Source of the DNA: Archegozetes longisetosus | Lineage: Eukaryota > Arthropoda > Arachnida > Sarcoptiformes > Trhypochthoniidae | Direction of reading: 5' to 3' | Assembly: GCA_018873245.2 (NCBI GenBank) | Contig: JAEMBT020000006.1 | Coordinates: forward strand, 1,863,855 to 1,927,854 | Length of the DNA stretch: 64,000 bases | In this document: piece by piece, positions 23,176 to 33,410 of the stretch | Layout: each line of letters starts with the position of its first letter | Numbering within the stretch: the stretch's first letter is position 1 | Made by a program: the position numbers and the translations under genes | Notes under the pieces: generated by a model | Told to the model about the DNA's origin: nothing | The model's database searches: none | Seen by the model: the letters and a program-made list of their open reading frames with translations, nothing else

Positions 23176-23456
23176 GTATTTATGATACTGTCTATATCCT
23201 TTAAGTATCACTGATACTATTATTATTGTATTCTCATAATGAAAATCTAATTGGTTTGTATCTGACTAAACGCTTTGGTTTAATTAATAAATGATACAAA
23301 ATATGATAATATATATTTTTTAATAGTCGGGCTGGGCGGGTTCGGGCGGGTTCGGACGGGTTGACATTAGCTACTAACGGATTGGGCGGGTTCAAGTTAG
23401 TTCGAGAATCCGACGAGCGGGCCAGCCCGTCAATTTCTCAAACTTGCAGACCACTA
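22260..23456. mobile_element. hAT-like termini with GGGCGGGTT-rich subterminal repeats
   Basis: The left part begins TAGGGGTCTGCAAC and the right part ends in the inverse of TAGTGGTCTGCAA; both are followed inward by G-rich motifs of the type GGGTTGGGCGGGT. GTCTGCAA termini are known in several animal hAT families. The flanking 8-mers do not match, so the two ends may belong to different copies or to a rearranged one. The span overlaps the right arm of the long inverted repeat. Confidence 0.5.
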
Positions 23457-23785
23457 ATCTGAATCTCATTTAAAGTACTATTTTATTGTCAACTCAAACA
23501 ATGATTATCTCAAAGCTTGCGTACATTGAAAATAATATGTATTTGTTTGATTTTCAATAATATTTTTAAATTTGTAACTAAATATAATAAAATATTTTAG
23601 AAGTTTTAGATCAATATTTAATTGAATATCAGACTAAAAATAAATAAATATATATCCAGTCCTTAGTTATTATGTAATCCATAAACAATACAGTATTTCA
23701 GACACTTATTGTCTTCATTTTTAATGTTTATAACTGATTTTGTTTTGGATATTTTTGTGGAGTAGGAATATAAGACCCTTTTAAT

Positions 23786-24442
23786 TAGTGATAGACATCA
23801 GCTCAGTTACCCTGAGCTTGAGCTGGGCTGAGCTATGAACTGGACTGATCTAATCTGGTTGATAAGTCCAAATTTTCCGCGAAAATTTTCAATATTTATT
23901 AGAAATACTGGAAATTTGTTGCAAAGTAAGAAATTTTAGTCGAAGAGTCTTAAATGGTCTAGATTTCAATATCTTGTTATGTAAAATTATGGGTAATTAA
24001 AATATCAAATCATTAAACTAATATTTATTCCGAATTAGAGTACTTAAGCATTGAATTTAAATACACTAAACGTCTTTTGAAATAGATTATTGAATATTTA
24101 ATACTATCTTAAAGTTAAAACATTTTAGAAGCGTCTTCTATGAGCTATTATTGCAAAGCATTTAAGTTAAACTTAACGTCATTAGACTATACAGCATATC
24201 AATTATAGATTTTACATTGAAAGTATCAAATTTCTATTTGGATGAATGGTTTAAGAATAGAAAACTCTAATAAATTCTATAAACTATTACCTATTGAGCT
24301 GATCTGAGCTGAGCTGGCAGCTCAGTGCAGTGAGCTTGAGCTGTGAGCTGAGCTGGTTTCATTAGCTCAAAAGTACCATTGAGCTGAGCTGCAGCTCAGC
24401 TCAAGCTCAGTTCAGCTGAAGCTGAGCTGATGTCTAACACTA
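23786..24442. mobile_element. Non-autonomous hAT element (CAGCTCAG subterminal repeats)
   Basis: A 657-bp element with 20-bp inverted ends (TAGTGATAGACATCAGCTCA at the left; TAGTGTTAGACATCAGCTCA inverted at the right). It is flanked by a perfect 8-bp duplication, CTTTTAAT, at 23778-23785 and 24443-24450, which fits the hAT target pattern nTnnnnAn. Both subterminal regions are dense in AGCTGAGCT motifs. No transposase is encoded, so it would need a trans-acting hAT enzyme. Confidence 0.88.
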
Positions 24443-24486
24443 CTTTTAATGGTTTATATTCTCTTTAAATCAATATAAATCACATT

Positions 24487-24660
24487 TTAAAGTTGCCAAT
24501 AAGCTTCGTTGCTGTCCCAAGAGTCTATCTTGTATTTTATCTCTTGAATTAATTCTTCGATCACACCTTTTATATTTGATTTATTAATAATTATCTTATT
24601 CCCTGACGCTACACCTATAACACCAAATTCATTTTTAACTATGATAAAATTTACCTTCTA
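24487..24660 (-). pseudogene. Short unrecognised ORF fragment
   Basis: A minus-strand reading frame ending at 24487 gives about 57 residues (segment FGVIGVASGNKIIINKSNI, ending EAYWQL before a stop). It has no upstream start in the window. I do not recognise it. With the two next ORFs it may be a remnant of a virus-like element. Confidence 0.3.
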
Positions 24661-25333
24661 AATATAACTTTAATTTTGTGGCGGACAAGGAGTTTTATTC
24701 GCCAGGATGTTGTTTAAAACCGTCGATGTTTATTGAATAGGGGCTAGGAAGCACCGGCCACTATACTCGCTTTAAGAAGTAATGATTAGTGACCGTAGAG
24801 AACACAAAAGGTTTTCATCAAAAATACCTTATTGAGTCTCTGCTCGTACTTAACTATATTTACAAAACGCTGGCACTCCCAGCGCAACTATGTTTAATAT
24901 TTGTCACAGGTTATAATATTAAAAGTTAAATTTTAGGCCGGAGTACCGGCGAAAACACATAATAAGCTATATAGTTAGCTTAATTACAATATGATTGACA
25001 ATATTTTATATAAAAATTAACATCTTATTTTAAATTGAGTTTAAATACAATTAATTTAAATTATTTATTAAACAGTTCGAAATTAGGGCTATTTTAGTGT
25101 TTAGACACCAGATGTCGCTACTGAGTTTGCCACGATTTTTTCTTCTATTTTTGTTTTAGTAACGTCTTAAAAGTTTGATATAATAAATTTGGGGTTTCAC
25201 AAATTAAAATTCCCAAGTCATTTTTTTCATGTTTCGGTTCAACTCTACATGTTAAAAACAACCTTCGAGTACTTCATTTAACTTTTTAATATAATTATTG
25301 TTTTCAAAATCATTTTCATTAAGTTTCTTTTGT

Positions 25334-25497
25334 TTAATTTAACCTAATAAAATACCTTTTTAACTCTCGTTTAAGAACCTCTGGAGGTGCTTTTTTATAG
25401 TTTTTCTCTAAATCAAATTCTTCGAGAATATCTTGTGTTAATTTCTTATAAGTATTTTTGCGAGGGTGAAAATTGCCCAAAATCCACGTTACGTTGA
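25334..25497 (-). pseudogene. Short unrecognised ORF fragment
   Basis: An open frame of about 54 residues (contains GNFHPRKNTYKKLTQDILEE and ends RYFIRLN before a stop). Charged and helical in character; no start codon in a convincing place. Unrecognised. Confidence 0.28.
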
Positions 25498-25723
25498 AGC
25501 ACAATAAATAAGTTTAAGGTAACAGGATTCATCAAAAATTATTTAATAGAAAACAATTAAAAGTTTACAATAGATGTGAAGTCGTTAACGGCACTTCTGA
25601 ACAATAGGGAGATAAAGCAATTAATAAACTGACGGTTTGAAAATCAGTTTAATATTAGGGAGACGTCTGCATAAGAGGTAGTTCAAATAGTACGAGTAGC
25701 AAATTACAGAATAGAAACAAACG

Positions 25724-25960
25724 TTATTTCCAGTTATAAGTAGGCTTCTTATTAGTATATATCTCTTCTTCATTTGTACTATTCTTAAATATTTGTAGTT
25801 TTAAAGGCTCTTGAGGATTCGTTTCATTTATCTCTTCATCGATTATACTTGTATCATTCTGATGAATTTGTAATTTTTTGGGTTTTTGACTTTGAACATG
25901 ACGATTCCAGTTACTTTTTAAGATCTCAGTATTACAGATTGCACAATGTATTCTATCCAT
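25724..25960 (-). CDS. Small protein with a C2H2-like N-terminal motif
   Basis: A 78-aa ORF with an ATG start. The N-terminus has CAICNTEILKSNWNRHVQSQKP, a Cys-x2-Cys finger followed by His, where the final His is replaced. The rest is acidic and Asn-rich. Small proteins that start with this kind of single finger are known from Maverick-like elements and some DNA viruses, but that link is from memory and weak. It could also be a chance ORF. Confidence 0.35.
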   Translation of the reverse strand: MDRIHCAICNTEILKSNWNRHVQSQKPKKLQIHQNDTSIIDEEINETNPQEPLKLQIFKNSTNEEEIYTNKKPTYNWK

Positions 25961-26020
25961 TTATAAGCGAAAAGATAATAATATATTTATAATCGAATTG
26001 ATGAAATTTTATGCTTAATA

Positions 26021-26173
26021 AATGGAGACCAAAATATGTTGTAGAATTGAAAAACTTATAACTCAATTTTATAATAAAACAAAAGGTGGGTATCAACACG
26101 AATGTTCTCAATGTAGACATGAAGAATATTTATTAAAAACGGATAAGCTATTTCCTAAAATAGAATGTGATTG
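26021..26173 (+). CDS. Small Cys-rich ORF
   Basis: A 50-codon frame starting with ATG at 26021 has four Cys and one His in a pattern like CC-x(20)-HECSQC and ends in IECD before a TGA. Similar short CxxC...CxxC proteins occur in large DNA viruses and in mobile elements, but I cannot assign a family. Confidence 0.25.
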
Positions 26174-26848
26174 AGCTAGAACTATTTATAAGTACATTTT
26201 AGAAAAGTAACTTAAGATAAATTATCATAATAAAAAAATAAATAAAAATTAATAGAGATTTAAATGTGTTGTATCCTGTTATTAGAATGTTATCATAAAT
26301 GAGTCATTACACAGTTTGAAATATTTGATTGTATATGACTTATAAAAATTTCGTTTCATTCTTAAAATGTTATGTACAGATAATTTTTATATGAAAAAAG
26401 AATATAATACTTAATTTAGGGATGGGACGGGACAACTCTATTACCTAGAAGTTTCTCGAAATTACAACTTTGTTAGATAATTTTTGAATCTAGCAGATTT
26501 ATTTTCATGTGATAAGGTTACTATGACTACAATACCCATGCTCATTTCAATTCTCATAGAAAAATTTTCACTAAGTAAACTATCTATGGTATTCATAGTA
26601 ACCTTATCATGTTTATAACTTCATTTCAAATATCTTATCAAATAAAATTATAACTTTGCTAGATAATTTCCCAAGTATTTTCAAACTTACTTCTCTCAGT
26701 TATCTCATTTTTTATATATTTTATTGTATGAATTTATATTTTTTGGTGGCTCTGCAAAGAGCTAATTAGGAGAGTTGGGATGGGCTAGAACACGCTAACA
26801 TACATTACTTCTAATAAATTTAAAATGAAATAAGGAACGAATATTAAT

Positions 26849-29118
26849 ATGTCAAGGTAAGTTATACTATTTACCAATAATCGAATATCATCATTAACAT
26901 TTTATATCCACTTGTAGTAACTCCAATAAAGCGTATGGAATCAAGGGTTCTAATAATCAATTAGAAGCGGGTGATATCACAGTAGCAAATAGTATTTATT
27001 ACATCTCTCAAAATCAAGATGAACCGCCAGCAAAGAAGCAAAAGTTCAAATCCATTCAGTTTGATTTAAGGAAACCAATCATAAACTTTACTGGAAGAGA
27101 AAAAGAGTTGATTAAATTACATGATATATTACAAAAAGAACGTGGCCTAGTAGCAGTAACACAAATGACCTCTGTTAGTGGTTTAGGAGGAGTTGGAAAA
27201 AGTGAACTAGTTATAAAGTACGCTAATGACTACAAAAAAGATTATGATGAAAATGTTGTATGGATAAATGCTGAAACACACGAAAGTATAAAGAATTCAT
27301 TCCATAGACTAGCTGAAGAAGAATTAAAAATTTCAATCAACGAAAAGAAAGATGGAAAGGAACAGGAAAGGGAAGTTAAATCTCTTGTCAGAGATATATA
27401 TAGATACTTTCGGAATAGAAAAAGTCTTTTTATTTTTGACAACGCTGAAGAGTTCAAGAGTATTAGTCAACTTTTACCTGTCTGTTTTAACTTGAATCCT
27501 AACAAGCCTTATGTGTTGATAACTTCCCGTAACCGACAATGGGATGAAGTAGTGGATTTGGATGTATTGTCTTCAGAGGACGCTGCACAATTTATAAGAG
27601 AAGCCTTAAAATTTATGAACGATTACTTATATGAAAGTGATATAAACCAACTAGCAGGTGAATTGCAATGCTATCCATTAGCTTTAAGACAAGCTTCATC
27701 ATATATTAGAGAAATAAATAAAAAGAGAGAGCTCTGGGGAGAGAAAAAATTTACAATTAATGATTATATTGAAGAATATAGAAAAAATGCAGAAAGTCTT
27801 CTTAGTCATATTGAACCTAATTATGTTATTGATCCTTATTCTAAAACAACTTTAATAACATGGAGTGTTACAATTGAAAATATTCGAAATAATGGTGAAT
27901 ATGGGCAAGAAGCATTAACTATTTTAACCATCATGGCTTATATTGCTCCTGATCAGGTTCATGTTGAAAAATTGTTTACAAAATTAATAGAAGATAAAGA
28001 CAAACTAAGGAGTGCGGTTGAATTACTTAGCCAATATTCCATGATTAATTTAGAAAAAGGAGTATCAAACATCCACAGATTAGTACAAAAAGTAATGAGA
28101 ATACAGATAAAAAAACAAAGTGAGGAAGAAAAGGTTTTAGGTGAAGCTCTAGAAATATTGAGTTCGGAGAATGGAAATGACATCCATATTATAAGTATTT
28201 GGGACTATGCAAGTGAATATAACAATTTAATTAATAAACATCTTAATTCAAAGTATGGTTATAATAATGACAACCTGCTATATTTCCTTGCCAGAAATGG
28301 GTGTTCTAAAGCAATTAATTCTATATTAGCGCATTTAGAATGCAATTCACACAGTTTTTCCGTTATTCATAATAATAACAACTATGGCGAAACACTTTTA
28401 CATATTGCTGCTTTAAACTGTGAAGTGGATGTAGTTAAACATCTTGTAGAAAAAGGCGCTTATTTCAATGCTCAAGACAAAGAAGGCAAGACTCCTTTAC
28501 AATACGCAGCTGACAGTGCTTATTATTATAATCAGGATACAGCGAAATATCTTGTAGAAAAAGGCGCTGATTTCAATGCTCAAGACAAAGAAGGCAAGAC
28601 TCCTTTACATAATGCAGCCTTGCGCGGTGAGCTAGGTATATTGAAATATCTTGTAGAAAATGGCGCTGATTTCAAAGCTCAAGACAAGGAAGGCAAGACT
28701 CCTTTACACAATGCCGCCTTGCGCGGTAAACTAGATGTAGTGAAACATCTTGTAGAAAAAGGCGTTGATTTCGACGTTCGTGATAAGTATGGCAAGACTC
28801 CTTTACACAATGCTGTTTATCATGGCAAACTGAATATAGTGAAGTATCTTGTAGAAAAAGGCGCTGATTTCAACGCTCAAGGCAGAAGGCAAGACTCCTT
28901 TACATAATGCCTCTTTGCGTGGTGGTCTGAATGTGGTGAAACATCTTGTAGAAAAAGCGCTGGTTTCAACGTTAGTGACAATAAAGGCGAGAGTCCTTTA
29001 CACATGGCTGCTTCGTTTTATCGTCTGGGCGTAGTGAAAAATCTTGTAGAAAAAGCCTCTGATTTCAACGCTTGCAGTCATTATGTGAAATGTGAAATAT
29101 TAATATTTATTGGTTAAC
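26849..29118 (+). pseudogene. NB-ARC/ankyrin-repeat STAND protein, 3' end frameshifted
   Basis: A tiny first exon (26849-26856, ATG TCA AG) is joined by a 61-bp intron to 26918 onward; the frame is open to 28907 (665 codons). The product has a linker FDLRKPIINFTGREKEL, then an NB-ARC ATPase: P-loop GLGGVGKS (about residues 91-98), Walker B KSLFIFDNAE, sensor ITSRNRQW, the GLPLA-like CYPLALRQASSYI, and a winged-helix part (LTILTIMAYIAP). From about residue 490 there are five ankyrin repeats that are almost identical at the DNA level. A 2-nt deletion near 28880 and a 1-nt deletion near 28960 break the frame, and two more repeats follow out of frame to about 29118. STAND ATPases with repeat sensors act as signalling or immune switches in many organisms; here that is inference. 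The truncated 665-residue form could still be made. Origin by transfer is possible. Confidence 0.78.
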
Positions 29119-29344
29119 TCAATCGGTCAAGGAGCTGGTTTACACTGAGGACCATTACATACATTAGTTTAGTAGATTCATCGACTTAAAATTAAATTTC
29201 AAGTCAATCTACGACTTTGATATAAAATCTATCATAATATTGAGTCGATCTGATCTCGAGCTGCAGATTATTCCATATTTTAATACTTTTAGAGAAATTT
29301 CATTTTTTAAAGTTTCATTTTCGATTTTAGGCTCAATTTTAAAC

Positions 29345-30064
29345 TATCACTAGTTCGGTAACTATATGAAGTGCTGGTTTCCAAAAGGGCTTAATTACTT
29401 TAAATCCATCACTGAAAACAACGCAATAAATCTTTAAATTGTTTATTTTTAATTGAATTATTGCAAACTCGAATTCCATTTTAACTAAATATTATAAGAT
29501 TAACAAAACATAAATTATGAAATCTATAAAATTTTACCAAATAGAATAACTGGAATCAAATTATGTAGTTAAGTCTTTTAGACATTAAATAAGCCATGTT
29601 AATAAGCCATTTTCAGAGTAAAGATGTCTTCGTTTTGACGAAAGTACATAATTCTTCGACCCTTTTAAAAAAACTGTGCGTTTTACCATTTTCATTTATG
29701 CCTAACTGCTTGATCAAAGTTTTGATATCTCGGAGTTTTTGATCTTTGATATGACTTAAAGCTATTCTTTCAATTTTAAGAGGTGTGGATTCAAATAATG
29801 TGCGGATCACGTGTTTTATGAAACTCTCTTATTGGTTATAAGCAATTAAGTCCTTTTGGAAGTAATATAATAATGATTTTAAGCCCTTTTGAAGATAAAT
29901 TCCATTTAAAGTCTTATTTTCTGTCGGATTTTATCCTTCGCGATTGGAAGTAACATCGGTAGAGAATTCTATATCTTAATACTAATATAAAACAATCTGA
30001 ATGTCATTTTTTAAAATTTTGCCGATTAAGTCCTTTTGAAAATCGAAACTTCATATATGGTGAC
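29345..30064. mobile_element. Inverted-repeat element (MITE-like)
   Basis: The left end (ATATGAAGTGCTGG, then CAAAAGGGCTTAATTA) matches the inverse of the right end (ATATGAAGTTTCGA, then CAAAAGGACTTAATCGG). A further inverted copy of the AAGTCCTTTTGGAA motif is near 29845. I see no clear target duplication. A 65-aa minus-strand ORF (29613-29810) lies inside; it is unrecognised. Confidence 0.45.
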
Positions 30065-30932
30065 AAAATTTTAAAATGTTTCATTATGTTTAGCATTTAA
30101 ACCATGAATTGATTTTCTAATAAATTTTACAGAATTTGCTTTGAACCTATCTGTAATTTGAGCATATTTTAATCTATTCAATAGAAATTCAAATGAAGTA
30201 ACGTTATACTAAAATATTATTGCTTTTGCACATCTCTTGCAATTTTGCTATTTTTTTGGACGAGTGTTTCGTATGTCAAATACCAAGCGGTATCAAATTA
30301 ATCAAAAACTGGTTAAACCAAAGCCTTATAAATAAGATTCAAAATAAACTCATGAAAGAAATATTTTAAACGTGCTAAAAATTAATTCTTTATAAGTAGT
30401 TTAACAAAAATATTTTACACGCTCTTCAAAACGCAAGTAGTGTATATATGGCGAGGCTGGGACAGTACCAATAGTACAAGCATGAAAAATATCAGATTTT
30501 TATCAAAAATAAAACGAAAAATCTCACAAAAATAATCAATAGAAAGCCTAAAATCAATTAAAAACACTGGAACACTACGAGGAGTACGAGCTCTTACCCT
30601 CAGAAATAATGAAAACAACTTCAAGGCCCGTATGCACAGTGTGTTTTAAAACGGTTTTAAGGCTAAAACCGGGCTTAAAACCCAAAACTCATTTTAAAAC
30701 TCATGCACAGTAAAAATTTAGAACCGTTTTAAACTAAAACCACTTTTACTAGTTTTAAATCGGTTTTAGTGATCAACAAAATAAGTAAATATAAACAAAA
30801 TTTTACAAAAAAAAATATAAAAATGAATTCTTTCAAATTGAAGAATTAGATAATTATGAAATAGTGACGAATAAAAGTTTTAAACGTCAAAGTGTATTAA
30901 AAGACCGATTCAATACATTTGATAGTTGTGAT

Positions 30933-32644
30933 CAGTGATGCACACGCTCGCGCTCGGTCAGAAATTGGCGCTCGGCGCTCCCGCTAACGCTCGGGGAAAA
31001 TGAAACGCTCGGTGCTCACTTTTTCGAGACGCTCGAGCGCCGAGAGTTTGCCGAGCGTCAAGTAAGCAAAGCTCATGAATTGTAAGGCTTTTTCTGTATA
31101 AAATTAACTAATTTTATTTAAGCTGTAACTTTATCTGTATATAAATTTCATATACAGAAATATGAAATTCGAGTTCGAGTTCCGAATATCGAGTGGAGAT
31201 AGCGGCCAATTGTTTGTCTGGAGGGATAAAGGCACACGATATGAAGAGCGAAATATTGCTCTGGTAAACCATACACATCGATTAAGTGCTTCATTCATTG
31301 CTTTGTAAGTCTCGCAAAAATAAATTTTCATTGTGTAACTCAAATTTTCCATTTAGCTTTTCATTCCATGGCCTGGGGCCTCTTTGTATAATAGAAGCTT
31401 TGAACAGAGAAACATACGTCAATTTCCTCCAAGAATATTTGATGCCTTACATCGCGCAACATTTCGATGATGGCAATGTTATGCTTCTCCACGATAATCA
31501 TATAGCCCATACATCGAATTTTGTCAAAGATTGGATCAACGAAAATATTGGTGCTGTTGAGGACTTTGTTGTCCGACATCCGAGGTACATTTGTTTTTAA
31601 GCCAAACTTATTTAATAAAATTTCTTATCCTGATAGTTTGTCATCAGATCTTAATCCGACTGAGAACGTGGGATCAATGATTAAAGGAATGGCGAGGAGT
31701 CAAAGGCCATTGATTAACTCCCAAGAAGAGTTATTGACAGCACTGAGAGGTACTCATCAACAAATGTCTGACGTGTCCTGGAGGCAATATTTTATTAATT
31801 TGATTGATTTGATGCCCAGACGCTTACAGGCGGTCAGAGATGCTTCTGGTAGTTACACCAGATATTGATTATTTCATTCATTGATTATGAAATTTGTCAA
31901 AAATTGATTTTTATCAATAAAGTTTTGAATATCTTTTTGTTTCAAATTTTACCTTGTTAACTTTGAATCGGGACATTTCTTGAGAAATTTGCAAAAAAAC
32001 AGAACTCAAATCGGTCCACCCAGTCAAAAGTTATAAAGGTTTTTGTCCCCACAATTAGATTTGAAACAGAGCGTATGATATTCACTGATTGAAAACCATC
32101 CAAACATACTTTAGTTCAAAATCTGATGTCATATAAAATGTTTATATTTAAGATATGAAACCGTTTATAAAAGAGAGAAATTGCAATACATTAGAGTCCA
32201 TATTTAAGAGCACTAGAAAGTCTAGTAATAACTTATAAGTTAAGTTTATAACTTTTTGAATAATCATTGACTTAAATGTTAGAACTTTTTGATAGTACAT
32301 TTTATACCAATCTCTGTCTGTCTGTCTCTCTTTCATAAACACTTTCATGTGTAAACACACTTAGTTTCAGACTCAAAGAGATTCTGTCTAAATTCTTTAA
32401 AACAGAATAAGTCATAAATTTTTGTGTAAAATTTTATATTTAGTAAATACTAACTTTTTTACATTAAAAATATCTATACTGTATTTCTAATTTGGGAGAT
32501 ACGTACTATGACTTGACACTCAATGCTCGTGCTCGGCGCTCGGGGGTAAGACGCTCGAGCGTCCACTCACGCTCGGTAAAAGTAGAACGCTCGACGTTCG
32601 CGCTCGCTACCGAGCGCCAAACGCTCGAGAGTTGAGCATCACTG
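30933..32644. mobile_element. hAT-like element (CGCTCGGCGCTC subterminal repeats) inserted in Harbinger
   Basis: A 1712-bp insertion with ends CAGTGATGCACACG and the inverse of CAGTGATGCTCAAC. It is flanked by a perfect 8-bp duplication GTTGTGAT (30925-30932 and 32645-32652), again of the form nTnnnnAn. Dense CGCTCG-type repeats line both ends. It contains no hAT transposase; its centre is Tc1-like sequence. Confidence 0.88.
31140..32055 (+). pseudogene. Tc1-like transposase, 5'-truncated copy with introns
   Basis: The C-terminal half of a Tc1/mariner transposase: LFVWRDKGTRYEE, then after a short intron (about 31303-31357) SFHGLGPLCIIEALNRETY and GNVMLLHDNHIAHTSNFVKDW (second catalytic Asp), then after a second intron (about 31583-31636) SSDLNPTENVGSMIKG and PRRLQAVRDASGSYTRY before the stop at 31868. 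The 3' terminal repeat may end near 32055 (GTTTTTGTCCCCAC). The N-terminal DNA-binding part is missing. It lies wholly inside the hAT-like element. The intron sites match those of the fuller copy at 35.4-37.4 kb. Confidence 0.75.
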
Positions 32645-32889
32645 GTTGTGATGACATCATTCATAAGAAGATATAGACTTACAAAACAGTGTTTCATTGA
32701 ACTGTTGAATCTAATTAATACAGATTCAATTAATATCAAAATGAAAAAAGATTCATTGCCTCCAATAATTCAATTATCTATTGTTCTAAGATTTTATGCC
32801 ACCGGTCAGTTTCAGATCTCAGCTGCAGATCTTAACAGTTAATATAAAACTATTGATATAATAATCAACTGAACCGGTTTTCTGAGGTT

Positions 32890-33213
32890 GAGGTCCGCCA
32901 CCAGTTTGTCTTATTTCTGATTGTTTCTATTACAATTCTCACGACATTCGTATTTATATCGTTTCCAAAAGCATTTCAAAGACTTGATGTCTCTATTATT
33001 TGTATTTAAGTCCTGACTAAACTCGTCACTAATTTGTTGCCAAACGTTATCTTTATGTTATTTCGTATACTTATCAGTCGTTTTACAATCAATTATTTTG
33101 AGTTTGTTTTCGTCGGCAATTATTTATTTAAGTAATTCTATTTCATAATTAGTAAAATTGTTTTGACGACTCCGAACATTATTATCACTTTTATTCAGTT
33201 TATTTTTATCCAT
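32890..33213 (-). pseudogene. Harbinger Myb/SANT-like protein, with stops
   Basis: Starts ATG at 33213; reads VRSRQNNFTNYEIELLK, then IIADENKLKIIDCKTTDKYT, DNVWQQISDEFSQ and DIKSLKCFWKRYK, a Myb/SANT-like DNA-binding domain typical of the second Harbinger gene. In-frame stops at about codons 30, 52 and 95 make it non-functional. Confidence 0.7.
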
Positions 33214-33410
33214 TTTCAATTTTTTAATGAATAAACAAACGTTTGTTTACATTTTTTGCTGGTTTTCTGGTTTTAAAACGGCTTTTACTAAAACTAGTTT
33301 TATTACAGTCTGTGCATGAGTTTTAAGTTTTGAGTTGAAACCGTTTTAGCGAAAACCATCTCAAGACTTAAAACCGTTTTAACTAAAACTCGACTGTGCA
33401 TACGAGCCTA

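Larger units (their letters stand above)
30625..33408. mobile_element. Harbinger (PIF) transposon, degenerate, with nested insertions
   Basis: Termini GGCCCGTATGCACAG and the inverse of GGCTCGTATGCACAG, followed inward by repeated AAAACGGTTTTA motifs. Flanks are CAA and TAA, close to the 3-bp TWA duplication of this superfamily. Inside, 30825-30932 plus 32653-32842 encode the N-terminal part of a Harbinger transposase (TNKSFKRQSVLKDRFNTFD; RYRLTKQCFIELLNLINTD; VLRFYATGQFQISAADLN), split by a hAT insertion and a frameshift. On the minus strand, 33213 to about 32890 encodes a Myb/SANT-like protein with three stops. Two such genes in opposite orientation are the classic Harbinger layout. Confidence 0.82.

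Noticed and set aside
29613-29810. 65-aa minus-strand ORF inside the 29.3-30.1 kb inverted-repeat element
   Set aside because: No recognisable domain or partner exon; kept only as a note in the element entry.
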